This document shows positions 1-7,159 of a stretch of 64,000 bases of DNA, piece after piece. The stretch spans positions 1-64,000 of the forward strand of contig NZ_AMZN01000029.1 in the NCBI RefSeq assembly GCF_000331535.1, read 5' to 3'. The notes beneath the pieces were generated by a model that was not told the origin of the DNA, did not search any database, and saw only the letters and a program-made list of their open reading frames with translations. The translations under genes were made by a program, and so were the position numbers. The DNA is from Fulvivirga imtechensis AK7 (GTDB lineage Bacteria; Bacteroidota; Bacteroidia; Cytophagales; Cyclobacteriaceae). Positions within the stretch are counted from its first letter, which is position 1. The number at the start of each line of letters is the position of its first letter.

Positions 1-139
1 TTCGGCATTTGTCATACCCCGATCCAAACTGTTTCTTAATAAAATTGAGGTAGCTGATGATGTCTTCCTGGGTAATCTCAGCCGGGTCTTTTTGGTGGAA
101 CTGAACACCACTGATCGCCAACAGCCATTCAGCTCGTTC
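1..139 (-). pseudogene. Tyrosine recombinase N-terminal fragment (runs off left edge)
   Basis: Read on the minus strand, positions 139 to 1 form an open frame of about 46 codons. It contains the stretches EWLLAISGVQFHQKDPAEIT and YLNFIKKQFGSGYDKCR, which resemble the SAM-like core-binding N-terminal domain of phage-type tyrosine recombinases found with IS91-like elements in Bacteroidota. An in-frame TAA (positions 142-140) lies just upstream and no ATG is visible between it and the conserved part. The 5' end is therefore either lost, frameshifted or started from a non-ATG codon. The catalytic domain, if present, lies outside the window. It could be a live gene with a misread start, but a decayed recombinase fits the decayed genes that follow. 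Confidence 0.5.
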
Positions 140-274
140 TTATCAACTGTAGTTTCTTATTTATAGATTACAACCTTGCATGTATTGTGAAAAATATTCA
201 TATTTAGTTATGATAAATAACATAATTTCTGTTATTAGCATGGTTCTAAAAATAAATAATCAAATACCTGTGAT

Positions 275-712
275 ATGAGAATGCTGTATACCCTTTTGAT
301 CGTTTTGCTATTTGGCGAACTTGCTGCTCAAACGAAGGAAGAGATTCTTAAGGATATTTCTGACCGTGAAAAAAAGGCAGTTGAACTGGTTGACTTGCAA
401 CTGAAAGGCTATAACCAACGGGATATTGAGACTTTTATTACGCCTTACAGCGAGGATGTGGAGGTTTATACTTTTCCCAATGATCTAAAGTACAAAGGAA
501 AGGATAAGCTGCGGGCATCATATGAAGGAAGCTTTAAACGGCTGACTGAACGTAAAGCAAAGGTAATTAATAGAATGGTATATGGAAGTCAGGTTATTGA
601 TCATGAGGAAATAACAGGACTGCCCAACGGAATTGTGGCGCATGCAGTCGCTATTTATGTGATTGAAGGTGGTAAGATTTCAAAGGTCTATTTTCTGCGC
701 CAATTGCTATAG
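275..712 (+). CDS. Exported NTF2/SnoaL-like protein
   Basis: This 145-residue protein begins with a signal peptide of about 18 residues (hydrophobic LLIVLLFGELAAQ, cleavage after AAQ). The rest fits a single NTF2-like cone domain: a first helix with the pattern VDLQLKGYNQRDIETFITPYS, then YTFPNDLKYKGKDKLRASYE, and a last strand ending VYFLRQLL. Members of this superfamily are small hydrolases, isomerases or ligand-binding proteins, and no substrate can be deduced here. The signal peptide places it in the periplasm. It stands alone, with AT-rich DNA upstream. A cytoplasmic-type relative without a signal peptide lies at 1687-2058. Confidence 0.75.
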   Translation: MRMLYTLLIVLLFGELAAQTKEEILKDISDREKKAVELVDLQLKGYNQRDIETFITPYSEDVEVYTFPNDLKYKGKDKLRASYEGSFKRLTERKAKVINRMVYGSQVIDHEEITGLPNGIVAHAVAIYVIEGGKISKVYFLRQLL

Positions 713-865
713 CCATTCATTCATTGATGTTCGCTGCAAATTCTTGATGATCATGTCGTATTTGTGGCAGGTTTTTCATATTCACCCCCAAAATTGCCGC
801 ATTTACACTGCAATGGTTACCCCTTTTGTTGCCGACATTTGTAATGTAACCAACCGGCAACAGCT

Positions 866-1024
866 ATGAGAAAAATAATTGTCTTATCAATGATTACTTT
901 AGATGGGGTAATGCAAGCCCCTGGTAGTCCTCAGGAAGATACATCGGGCGGTTTCCAATATGGCGGCTGGACGGCACCCTATGGTGACGAAGCTTACAGC
1001 ACAAGATATGATTTGATACTGTAA
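866..1024 (+). pseudogene. Truncated dihydrofolate-reductase-family protein
   Basis: An ATG at 866 opens a 52-codon frame starting MRKIIVLSMITLDGVMQAPG and continuing through GGFQYGGWTAPYGDEAYS. This is the characteristic N-terminus of the RibD C-terminal/DHFR-like family (YyaP/YwjB type), whose members are usually about 180 residues. The frame then hits TAA at 1022-1024. The remaining two thirds of the family domain is not present downstream; the DNA goes straight into the tail of a different gene (1041-1160). I infer a deletion that removed the 3' part of this gene and the 5' part of its neighbour. It is unlikely to make a functional enzyme. Confidence 0.7.
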
Positions 1025-1040
1025 TGGGAACAGGAGTTGA

Positions 1041-1160
1041 CTGACCATAGTGGAGGGAATGGGGGCTTTCGTAACTGCATCTGTAGTGGACCCCTTTGGG
1101 AATATTTTTGGTATCATGACCAATAAGCATTACCTGGAAATTTTTTCGCATAAGAAGTAA
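1041..1160 (+). pseudogene. VOC/glyoxalase-family protein, C-terminal remnant
   Basis: A 39-codon open frame bounded upstream by TGA at 1038-1040 reads TASVVDPFGNIFGIM and TNKHYLEIFSHKK before TAA at 1158-1160. The DPFGNIFGIMTNKHYLE segment is typical of the last strand of vicinal-oxygen-chelate (glyoxalase/bleomycin-resistance) proteins. The first roughly 90 residues of such a domain are missing. It directly abuts the truncated DHFR-like gene, so the two broken ends probably come from one deletion. An intact VOC protein lies elsewhere in the window at 11033-11422. Confidence 0.6.
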
Positions 1161-1172
1161 ACTGTAGTATTT

Positions 1173-1550
1173 ATGGAAATGAAAGATGGAAAAATGGCTT
1201 TTTATGCCAAAACCAGGCGGCAGTGGAGAGACTGGCTGGCAGCTAACAGCCAAAATGAAAAATCGGTGTGGCTCATTTTGTTTCGCAAGCATAGCGCCAC
1301 CCTATCGCTTAGCCTCATTGAAGCCACTGAAGAAGCCTTTTGCTTCGGCTGGATTGACTGTCTCTGTAAAAGGAGAGACGATGAAAGCACTACCTTGCTT
1401 TCTCAAAACGTAATCCGAAGCGCAGCAACTGGAGCAAAAATAACATAGAACGAGCAGAAAGAATGATGAAAGAAGGGGCGCATGACGGAGCAGGGACTGC
1501 AACTCATTGACATTGCAAAACAAACGGGGAAATGGACTGCCTGCGCTTGA
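1173..1550 (+). pseudogene. YdeI/OmpD-associated family protein, frameshifted
   Basis: The frame from ATG 1173 reads YAKTRRQWRDWLAANSQNEK and EEAFCFGWIDCLCKRRDDES, the standard N-terminal half of YdeI/OmpD-associated (bacteriocin-protection-like) proteins. Near 1391-1400 the family reading jumps to another frame (LAFSKRNPKRSNWSKNNIER). It jumps again near 1482 (MTEQGLQLIDIAKQTGKWTA), ending at TGA 1548-1550. At least two frameshifts are therefore needed to restore the protein. Two independent shifts within 100 bases suggest decay and argue against one sequencing error. Confidence 0.72.
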
Positions 1551-1686
1551 TCTGACCGAAAGTAGGCACTTGTGGGTGTTTTCACCAATGAGTTATTAGC
1601 GTTTTTAGTTGTTGGTAAAACACACCAACAGCGGGAAGATGAGCGAGGCCTATCTTAGATACGCTTTATAAAACTCAACTCAAAAA

Positions 1687-2058
1687 ATGACAAAGATAAC
1701 TGTAAGTCCTGACTGTGGAAATGCCCCGAAAAGAGAATTTATAAAACAGTTGAGCATCGCTTTTGCACAGCGGGATGTGGACTTTTTGGTCTACAGTGTA
1801 ACGGCAGAAATCGCTTGGAATGTAGTCGGGGATAAAGTAATTGAGGGAAATGAAAAGTTTGATCATGAATTGAAGCAAATAAGATCCGGAGAGGTGGCAG
1901 AATTAGTGATTGAGCGAATTTTGACCCACGGAAAGGAAGGAGCAGCAAGCGGGACCATGATAATGCAGAATGGAAAGAAATATGCCTTCTCGGATTTTTA
2001 TGAATTTAGTGGAGCAAAGGATGTAAAAGTAAAATCAATCACTTCATTCAATAATTGA
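1687..2058 (+). CDS. NTF2/SnoaL-like protein, cytoplasmic
   Basis: A 123-residue protein without a signal peptide. It fits a nuclear-transport-factor-2-like fold: helix REFIKQLSIAFAQRDVDFLV, then the strand region EIAWNVVGDKVIEGNEKF, and a late strand pair ending FYEFSGAKDVKVKSITSF. The aromatic and acidic residues inside the cone (W45 region, D-F-Y near 100) are typical of the superfamily. The specific reaction cannot be read from the sequence. It follows the decayed YdeI-like gene after about 135 bases and appears intact, so it is one of the few surviving small genes at this end of the window. Confidence 0.72.
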   Translation: MTKITVSPDCGNAPKREFIKQLSIAFAQRDVDFLVYSVTAEIAWNVVGDKVIEGNEKFDHELKQIRSGEVAELVIERILTHGKEGAASGTMIMQNGKKYAFSDFYEFSGAKDVKVKSITSFNN

Positions 2059-2158
2059 ATTGCAGTAAGACCGAAACAAGAATTGCCAGAGGTAGTGGAC
2101 CAAACCCTGCCGTGGGTGGGCTATGAGTGAATTATATTGTTTCGCTCAGCTACTCCAC

Positions 2159-2302
2159 CTATTTTACCATATGGGCTCCTTCACTAAACACTGCGATTCC
2201 TACCCAAGACAATAACTCACTGCCAGGAGTGTCTGATGTAGAACCATCAACATCATTACAATATTCGCAAAGGAGAATTTCAAACAAATTTTTCTTAATC
2301 AT
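2159..2302 (-). CDS. Possible small protein of 47 residues, unknown
   Basis: Minus-strand frame from ATG at 2302 to TAG at 2159. It begins MIKKNLFEILLCEYCNDVDG and ends VGIAVFSEGAHMVK. Composition is protein-like rather than repetitive, with two cysteines in a C-x-x-x-C arrangement (CEYC), but I recognise no family. It lies alone in a 620-base gap and has no obvious operon partner. It may be a real small gene, a fragment of a lost larger one, or chance. Confidence 0.25.
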   Translation of the reverse strand: MIKKNLFEILLCEYCNDVDGSTSDTPGSELLSWVGIAVFSEGAHMVK

Positions 2303-2354
2303 CGTATCTATTTATCTTTGAAACTAAGATACTTATTTCGTAAGATATTTCATT

Positions 2355-2518
2355 GAATTAGTGTCCATAAGAAAACTCTGACCGTCATCGCGCCTGCCTC
2401 GGGCTGGCCACGGGGAGAAGTCGAAGCGATCCTCTCTTAATGCACGCCAGGAAAGAGCGGATTGGCGCACTTCGTTCGCAATGACGATAAGTTGTGAGTT
2501 TTATTACAAACACGAATT
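2355..2518. repeat. Composite inverted repeat: REP-like hairpin nested in MITE-like ends
   Basis: The outer ends are related inverted repeats: AATTAGTGTCCATAAGAAAA on the left and, read on the other strand, AATTCGTGTTTGTAATAAAA on the right. Nested inside is a second palindromic unit starting CGTCATCGCG and ending CGCAATGACG. The inner unit has the look of the extragenic palindromes common in this phylum. The outer ends match those of the dispersed element seen at 2514, 22771, 35870 and 59713. No coding potential was seen. Confidence 0.6.
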
Positions 2519-2609
2519 AATGTTTGAAACAAAACTCTAAGTGGCCTTTTGAGAGCATTTTTGGGACATGCGTAACGCAGACATTGACGTTTTCTTAGAG
2601 ACACGAATC
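2514..2609. repeat. MITE-like element, copy 1
   Basis: About 96 bases with a left end containing AAAACTCTAAGTGGCC and a right end containing GCGTAACGCAGACATTG followed by CGTTTTCTTAGAGACACGAA. The two ends are imperfect inverted repeats of each other (GTGT..AAGAAAAC type). It shares its left boundary with the composite element just upstream. It belongs to the same family as the copies near 13788, 22771, 35870 and 59713. Confidence 0.65.
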
Positions 2610-2681
2610 AGGTTGATCTTGCTTTTTTAATCACTAAATCAATTGTATCCGTCCGACAACCCCCATAAAATCAATAGACTA

Positions 2682-3185
2682 ATGAATATTACTGAAAGTT
2701 ATTTGTCACGGGCAGAATTGTGGATGTTCATCACGAGTCTGACCTATTTTTTAATGAACGGAGCTCAAATTTTTGAAACTGTTGTAATGGTCCCAAAATG
2801 GACAGCCAATCCACCTGCTACTTTCACACTATTAGCTAACAAAAATGGAGCTGGGTTAAAGACCTTTTGGATTGTCGTTCATTCCCTGCACGAATTGACT
2901 TTTATATTAGCCATCATCTTTTGTTGGAAGCTCATCCCAATTAGAAATGGATTATTGGTACTATTTGCTATTCATTTCGCAGTCAGAGTTTGGACACTCT
3001 CATATTTTGCGCCAAATATCATTGAGTTTCAAAAAATTGCCGAAGGAATAGGTTCGGCAGCGGACCTGCACAAGCGAGCCAATGTCTGGAAGACTTTAAA
3101 TTACATAAGAGTGGGCATTTTTATAGCCGTTTCAATGGGCCTGATCCCATTATTTTTAAGGATAGTAAATTTTAAATCAAATTAG
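2682..3185 (+). CDS. Four-helix integral membrane protein (DUF1772/anthrone-oxygenase-like)
   Basis: I chose ATG 2682 (MNITESYLSRAELWMFITSL) rather than an upstream TTG at 2643. The 167-residue product has four hydrophobic segments: about residues 13-32, 60-80, 85-105 and 135-157. The layout, with an N-G motif in helix 1 (FLMNGAQIFETVV), a lumenal loop with P-P-A, and a late W-x-x-L-N-Y-I-R motif before helix 4, resembles DUF1772/anthrone-oxygenase-like membrane proteins. That match is weak. It acts in the inner membrane; substrate and partners are unknown. It stands between repeat elements and the P-type ATPase. Confidence 0.55.
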   Translation: MNITESYLSRAELWMFITSLTYFLMNGAQIFETVVMVPKWTANPPATFTLLANKNGAGLKTFWIVVHSLHELTFILAIIFCWKLIPIRNGLLVLFAIHFAVRVWTLSYFAPNIIEFQKIAEGIGSAADLHKRANVWKTLNYIRVGIFIAVSMGLIPLFLRIVNFKSN

Positions 3186-3338
3186 CAAATATGAGACAAA
3201 CGCTAAGTGGCTTCTATTACTGTCAAGCTACTAAAAAGAGGTCATGTATAACCTGGGTGAGATGTGATAGATGGTATTAATTCGAACAAAAGCTGTATTT
3301 TGTCTATTTTAGTAAAAGAACTATGAAAGAATATAGCC

Positions 3339-6047
3339 ATGGAAAACGGGAACATCAAATGGCATACCCTTACACCGGATCAGGTAACAAAAGAACTTGA
3401 AACCAATGTTCTTAAAGGGTTGTCCGGAGGGGAAATTGATGAGCGTTTAAAAAGATATGGAGAAAACAAAATTACACCAAAAAAGGCTCAGAGCAGCTTA
3501 GTGCGTTTTCTTCTCCAGTTTAATCAGCCGCTGATTTATATTCTCCTTGGTGCTACTCTTGTTACCGTATTGTTAGGAGAATACCTGGATGCCATAGTTA
3601 TTTTTGCCGTGGTACTTATTAACTCCATCATCGGATATATACAGGAAACAAAGGCGCTGAAAGCCATAGATGCGTTGTCCAGGAGCATGACTACCAGTGC
3701 TACGGTAATCAGAGATGGAAAAGCAACGGTTATTAAAAGCGTTCACCTCGTTCCGGGAGATATTATAACCGTACAACCGGGCGACAAAATGCCGGCAGAT
3801 GTGCGATTAGTGTCGGTTAAGGACCTTCAGATTGATGAATCAGCCCTTACCGGAGAATCGGTGTCTGCGGAAAAAGGTACAGAAGTGGTCAATACTGATG
3901 CTATACTTGGGGACCGTACAAATCTTGGCTTTGCAACCACAGTAGTTACCTATGGCACGGCAAAAGGAATTGTGGTAAGCACAGGAGACCGTACTGAGGT
4001 GGGTAAGATCAATCAATCTATTGCTACTGCGGAGGAACTGGACACGCCTTTAACCATAAAAATAAGAAAGTTCAGTCATACGTTGCTCTGGGTTATTCTC
4101 AGTTTTTCTATACTGATCTTATTAGTGGCCTGGTTAAGAGGAGAAAGCCTTGAAAACGCTTTTATGGTATCGGTAGCCCTGGTGGTAGGGGCGATACCGG
4201 AAGGCCTGCCGGCAGCAGTCACTATTATGCTCGCCATTGGTGTTTCTAAAATGGCCAAAAGAAGGGCCATTATACGAAAGCTCGTAGCTGTTGAAACCCT
4301 CGGAAGCACTAATGTCATATGTTCGGACAAAACCGGGACGCTTACTGAAAATCAGATGACCGTACAAAAGATAATGGGAGGGGAAGACTTTTTTGATGTG
4401 ACGGGGATAGGTTATAAACCCGAAGGTAAAATACTTTTTGAAGGGGAAGAGGTTGATTTAAATGATAGCCCGGCTCTCCATCACACTTTAAGAGGGAGCG
4501 TTTTATGCAACGACAGTCGGATAAAAGAGGATGAAGGCAGGTGGATAGCCGAAGGGGACCCTACGGAAGCAGCGCTGATAAGTGCGGCTGAAAAGGCAGG
4601 TATAATGGATCATTATGTTGATCATTACTATCCCCGCATAGACGAAATTCCTTTCCAGTCTGAATATCAGTATATGGCTACTCTGCATAAACATGAGGAA
4701 AATATATTGTTCCTCAAAGGGTCCGTGGAAGCTGTGCTTAGGTCATGCACACATATGATGGATAAAACAGGAAAGGTGGTATCCATAGATAAAGACTTTA
4801 TTCAGAAGAATGCAGAGAAAATGGCCGCAGAAGGTCTAAGGGTACTGGCATTTGCTTTTAAAAACTTTGACAAGTCGAAAACCAATGTAGACCACCAGGA
4901 TGTAGCAGAGGGCCTGATCTTTACCGGTCTGGCGGGAATGATAGATCCACCGAGGGAGGAAGCTATAAAGGCAGTTGCATTATGCCAGGAAGCCGGCATC
5001 AAGGTGAAAATGATCACCGGAGACCATGCTTTAACGGCTGCCACCATAGCCGCTCAATTAGGTATCAAAGGAAAAACCGAAAACGACAAGCTGACAGCGA
5101 TAACCGGACTGGAGCTGCAAAAATTATCCGATGCAGCGCTGCAGGAGGTAGCCGAAGAGGTGTCGGTATTCGCCAGGGTCAGCCCCGATCAGAAACTCAG
5201 GCTGGTTAAGGCGCTTCAGGCGATGGATAATATAGTTGCCATGACGGGAGACGGAGTAAACGATGGACCGGCTTTGAAGCAGGCTAATATAGGGGTTGCA
5301 ATGGGTATTGCCGGAACAGAAGTGGCAAAAGATGCCGCAGATATGGTTCTTACTGATGATAACTTTGCATCTATTGAAGCAGCAGTAGAGGAGGGCAGGG
5401 GTGTATTGGACAACCTTACAAAATTTATTGTATGGACACTCCCTACCAATCTGGGAGAAGGACTTGTGATCCTGGCAAGTATTGCTTTTGCCACTCAATT
5501 GCCACTTGCTCCTGTTCAGATCTTGTGGATCAATATGACAACAGCGATCTTGCTTGGTCTGATGCTTACTTTTGAACCTAAAGAGCCAGGGATCATGAAC
5601 CGGCCACCTACACCGGCAAATAAGCCTATTCTCACCTTTCCTTTGATCATGAGAACCCTCCTTGTGGGTACTTTGATCATGGTGGCTTCATTTGTTTTGT
5701 TTCGTTATGAACTATCGAGAGGAGCTACATTGCAGAAAGCTCAGACCGTAGCTACTACTGTTTTTATTGTTTTAGAAGCATTTTATCTCTTTAATTGCCG
5801 CTCACTGAGAAGGTCGGTAAAAGACATAGGGTGGTTTTCCAATAAGTGGGTCTACTACGGCACCTTTACCATGCTGCTTCTTCAACTTATATTTATACAT
5901 GCACCGTTTATGAACATCTTGTTTCACTCGGAGCCCATCGATTTTTCATCCTGGTTATTGATACTTGCAGCAGGTCTCTGTCTTTTTACAATTGTATTTA
6001 TTGAAAAAACGGTCAGGAGAAAATTAACCGGGACAGAAGAGTTTTGA
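3339..6047 (+). CDS. Cation-transporting P-type ATPase (P2 type)
   Basis: A full-length 902-residue P-type ATPase. It has an N-terminal cation-ATPase domain (about 5-75), M1-M2, the actuator loop with LTGES near 170, and M4 with PEGLP (E288). The phosphorylation motif DKTGTLT has its aspartate at 330, and the hinge motif GDGVNDG lies at 637-643; these are followed by M5-M10. The family pumps cations across the inner membrane at the cost of ATP. The architecture is closest to calcium-type P2A pumps. However, the M6 motif that reads N-x-x-T-D in SERCA reads N732-M-T-T-A736 here, so a key carboxylate ligand is missing. Specificity for calcium is therefore doubtful. The gene is monocistronic. Confidence 0.92.
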   Translation: MENGNIKWHTLTPDQVTKELETNVLKGLSGGEIDERLKRYGENKITPKKAQSSLVRFLLQFNQPLIYILLGATLVTVLLGEYLDAIVIFAVVLINSIIGYIQETKALKAIDALSRSMTTSATVIRDGKATVIKSVHLVPGDIITVQPGDKMPADVRLVSVKDLQIDESALTGESVSAEKGTEVVNTDAILGDRTNLGFATTVVTYGTAKGIVVSTGDRTEVGKINQSIATAEELDTPLTIKIRKFSHTLLWVILSFSILILLVAWLRGESLENAFMVSVALVVGAIPEGLPAAVTIMLAIGVSKMAKRRAIIRKLVAVETLGSTNVICSDKTGTLTENQMTVQKIMGGEDFFDVTGIGYKPEGKILFEGEEVDLNDSPALHHTLRGSVLCNDSRIKEDEGRWIAEGDPTEAALISAAEKAGIMDHYVDHYYPRIDEIPFQSEYQYMATLHKHEENILFLKGSVEAVLRSCTHMMDKTGKVVSIDKDFIQKNAEKMAAEGLRVLAFAFKNFDKSKTNVDHQDVAEGLIFTGLAGMIDPPREEAIKAVALCQEAGIKVKMITGDHALTAATIAAQLGIKGKTENDKLTAITGLELQKLSDAALQEVAEEVSVFARVSPDQKLRLVKALQAMDNIVAMTGDGVNDGPALKQANIGVAMGIAGTEVAKDAADMVLTDDNFASIEAAVEEGRGVLDNLTKFIVWTLPTNLGEGLVILASIAFATQLPLAPVQILWINMTTAILLGLMLTFEPKEPGIMNRPPTPANKPILTFPLIMRTLLVGTLIMVASFVLFRYELSRGATLQKAQTVATTVFIVLEAFYLFNCRSLRRSVKDIGWFSNKWVYYGTFTMLLLQLIFIHAPFMNILFHSEPIDFSSWLLILAAGLCLFTIVFIEKTVRRKLTGTEEF

Positions 6048-6266
6048 TTTTATTTCAGGTATAAAGAACTATCCATAAATTCGGCAATAGGCAAGGACAA
6101 AACATGTCTTTGAAAATGCACCAGGAATTGTAAATTTATTAATCGTTGAGCTTCGGCTGTGGTGGATAAATATGGTGTAGAAAGGGCAGGCACTCGGTTA
6201 TCATAATCCATTGTCAACGTGGAGTGCATTTTGACTAATTGAAACCAAAAATCAACATTAAATATT

Positions 6267-6574
6267 ATGAACGATAATCCGTTACAAACATTTGTTCAAG
6301 AGGCCCCTGAAATTCAAAAATCCTATGCTAATTTCATTCAATCTTTGATTGGAGACAAAGGGCTTGATAATAAGACTAAGCAATTGATCTATATTGGAAT
6401 GAAGATGATTGCTGATGATGAAAGGGCAGTTAAAATGCATGTTCCGATGGCAAAAATGCTGGAGCCTCAAGAGAAGAGGTAAAAACCACTGTTTTATTAG
6501 GTTTATCAGTTATTGGAATGAAAGCAGCATCAAAGTATTTGCCTTTGGTTTTGGAAAGTTATGATAATTATTAG
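6267..6574 (+). pseudogene. Carboxymuconolactone-decarboxylase (AhpD-like) family protein, frameshifted
   Basis: The frame from ATG 6267 gives 71 residues including FIQSLIGDKGLDNKTKQLIY and MIADDERAVKMHVPMAK, the N-terminal half of an AhpD-like alpha-helical domain. It stops at 6480-6482. In a shifted frame from about 6475 the family reading continues as EVKTTVLLGLSVIGMKAA and ends at TAG 6572-6574 with LPLVLESYDNY. One frameshift restores a protein of about 102 residues. No CxxC redox motif is present in either part, so even the intact form would not be a thiol peroxidase partner. Confidence 0.65.
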
Positions 6575-7159
6575 TGCTGTGAAACTATAGACCAACAAGA
6601 CTTTCCTCCAGAGGGAGAGGTCCTTTGTAGCAGTGGCATGTGCATAGATCCCTCTCAAGTCGGGATGACATCCGTACCAATGATAAGTTTTCATTACATG
6701 CTGATAATCAATGAGTTATTTAATTTCTCCACTACCGTCATTCCAGGATGACGTGGTGGTTTGTGATCTCTCTTGCTCCTCTTCTATGTTAATGATGGCA
6801 TAATGTCATTATCCTCAAGATCAACTAAAAGTTGTTGTTCTCGGAATGACATCCTTAACTTAATAGAATTAAGGAACCCGGTGCTACTAACATTACATCG
6901 CCGGGATGCTATGATCAGTGGTCATGAGGACGATCCGGGAGAATAAAGGATGCAGATCACGTTTGCCTTTGAGGAAATAGGATTAAGCAAATGAAAGTTA
7001 CCGACTTTAGCCAAGCGAAATCAGCTAAACACACCATTGTTAAGATCGCCACTTCTATTTACTTTTACCAAAGCTACCTTTGCTACCTGCTTCGGTTATT
7101 ACAAAGACTGAGGTTGCCGATGAGACAATAATTCACTCAGAAAGCACTGTATTTTAAGA
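6575..7159. other. Non-coding gap with a dispersed repeat
   Basis: No credible gene was found in these 585 bases. Most of the gap carries short inverted fragments rich in CGGGATGAC-type words. These include the dispersed repeat at 6673-6800, which recurs at 49156-49420. The last 100 bases presumably hold the promoter of the SulP gene, though I could not recognise a clear promoter. Confidence 0.5.
6673..6800. repeat. Dispersed repeat family 2, copy 1
   Basis: This block begins CGTACCAATGATAAGTTTTC, continues CTGATAATCAATG, and later reads GACGTGGTGGTTTGTGAT. The same words in the same order occur at 49156-49420 (CGTACCAATGACAAGTTTTC, CTGATAATCAATGG, GACGTGGTGGTTTATGAT). In that copy an extra segment of roughly 115 bases separates the two halves. 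Confidence 0.6.

Noticed and set aside
6267-6574. AhpD-like alkyl hydroperoxide reductase partner
   Set aside because: No CxxC motif in either part of the frameshifted gene, so a thiol-disulfide role is not supported; described only as a family relic.
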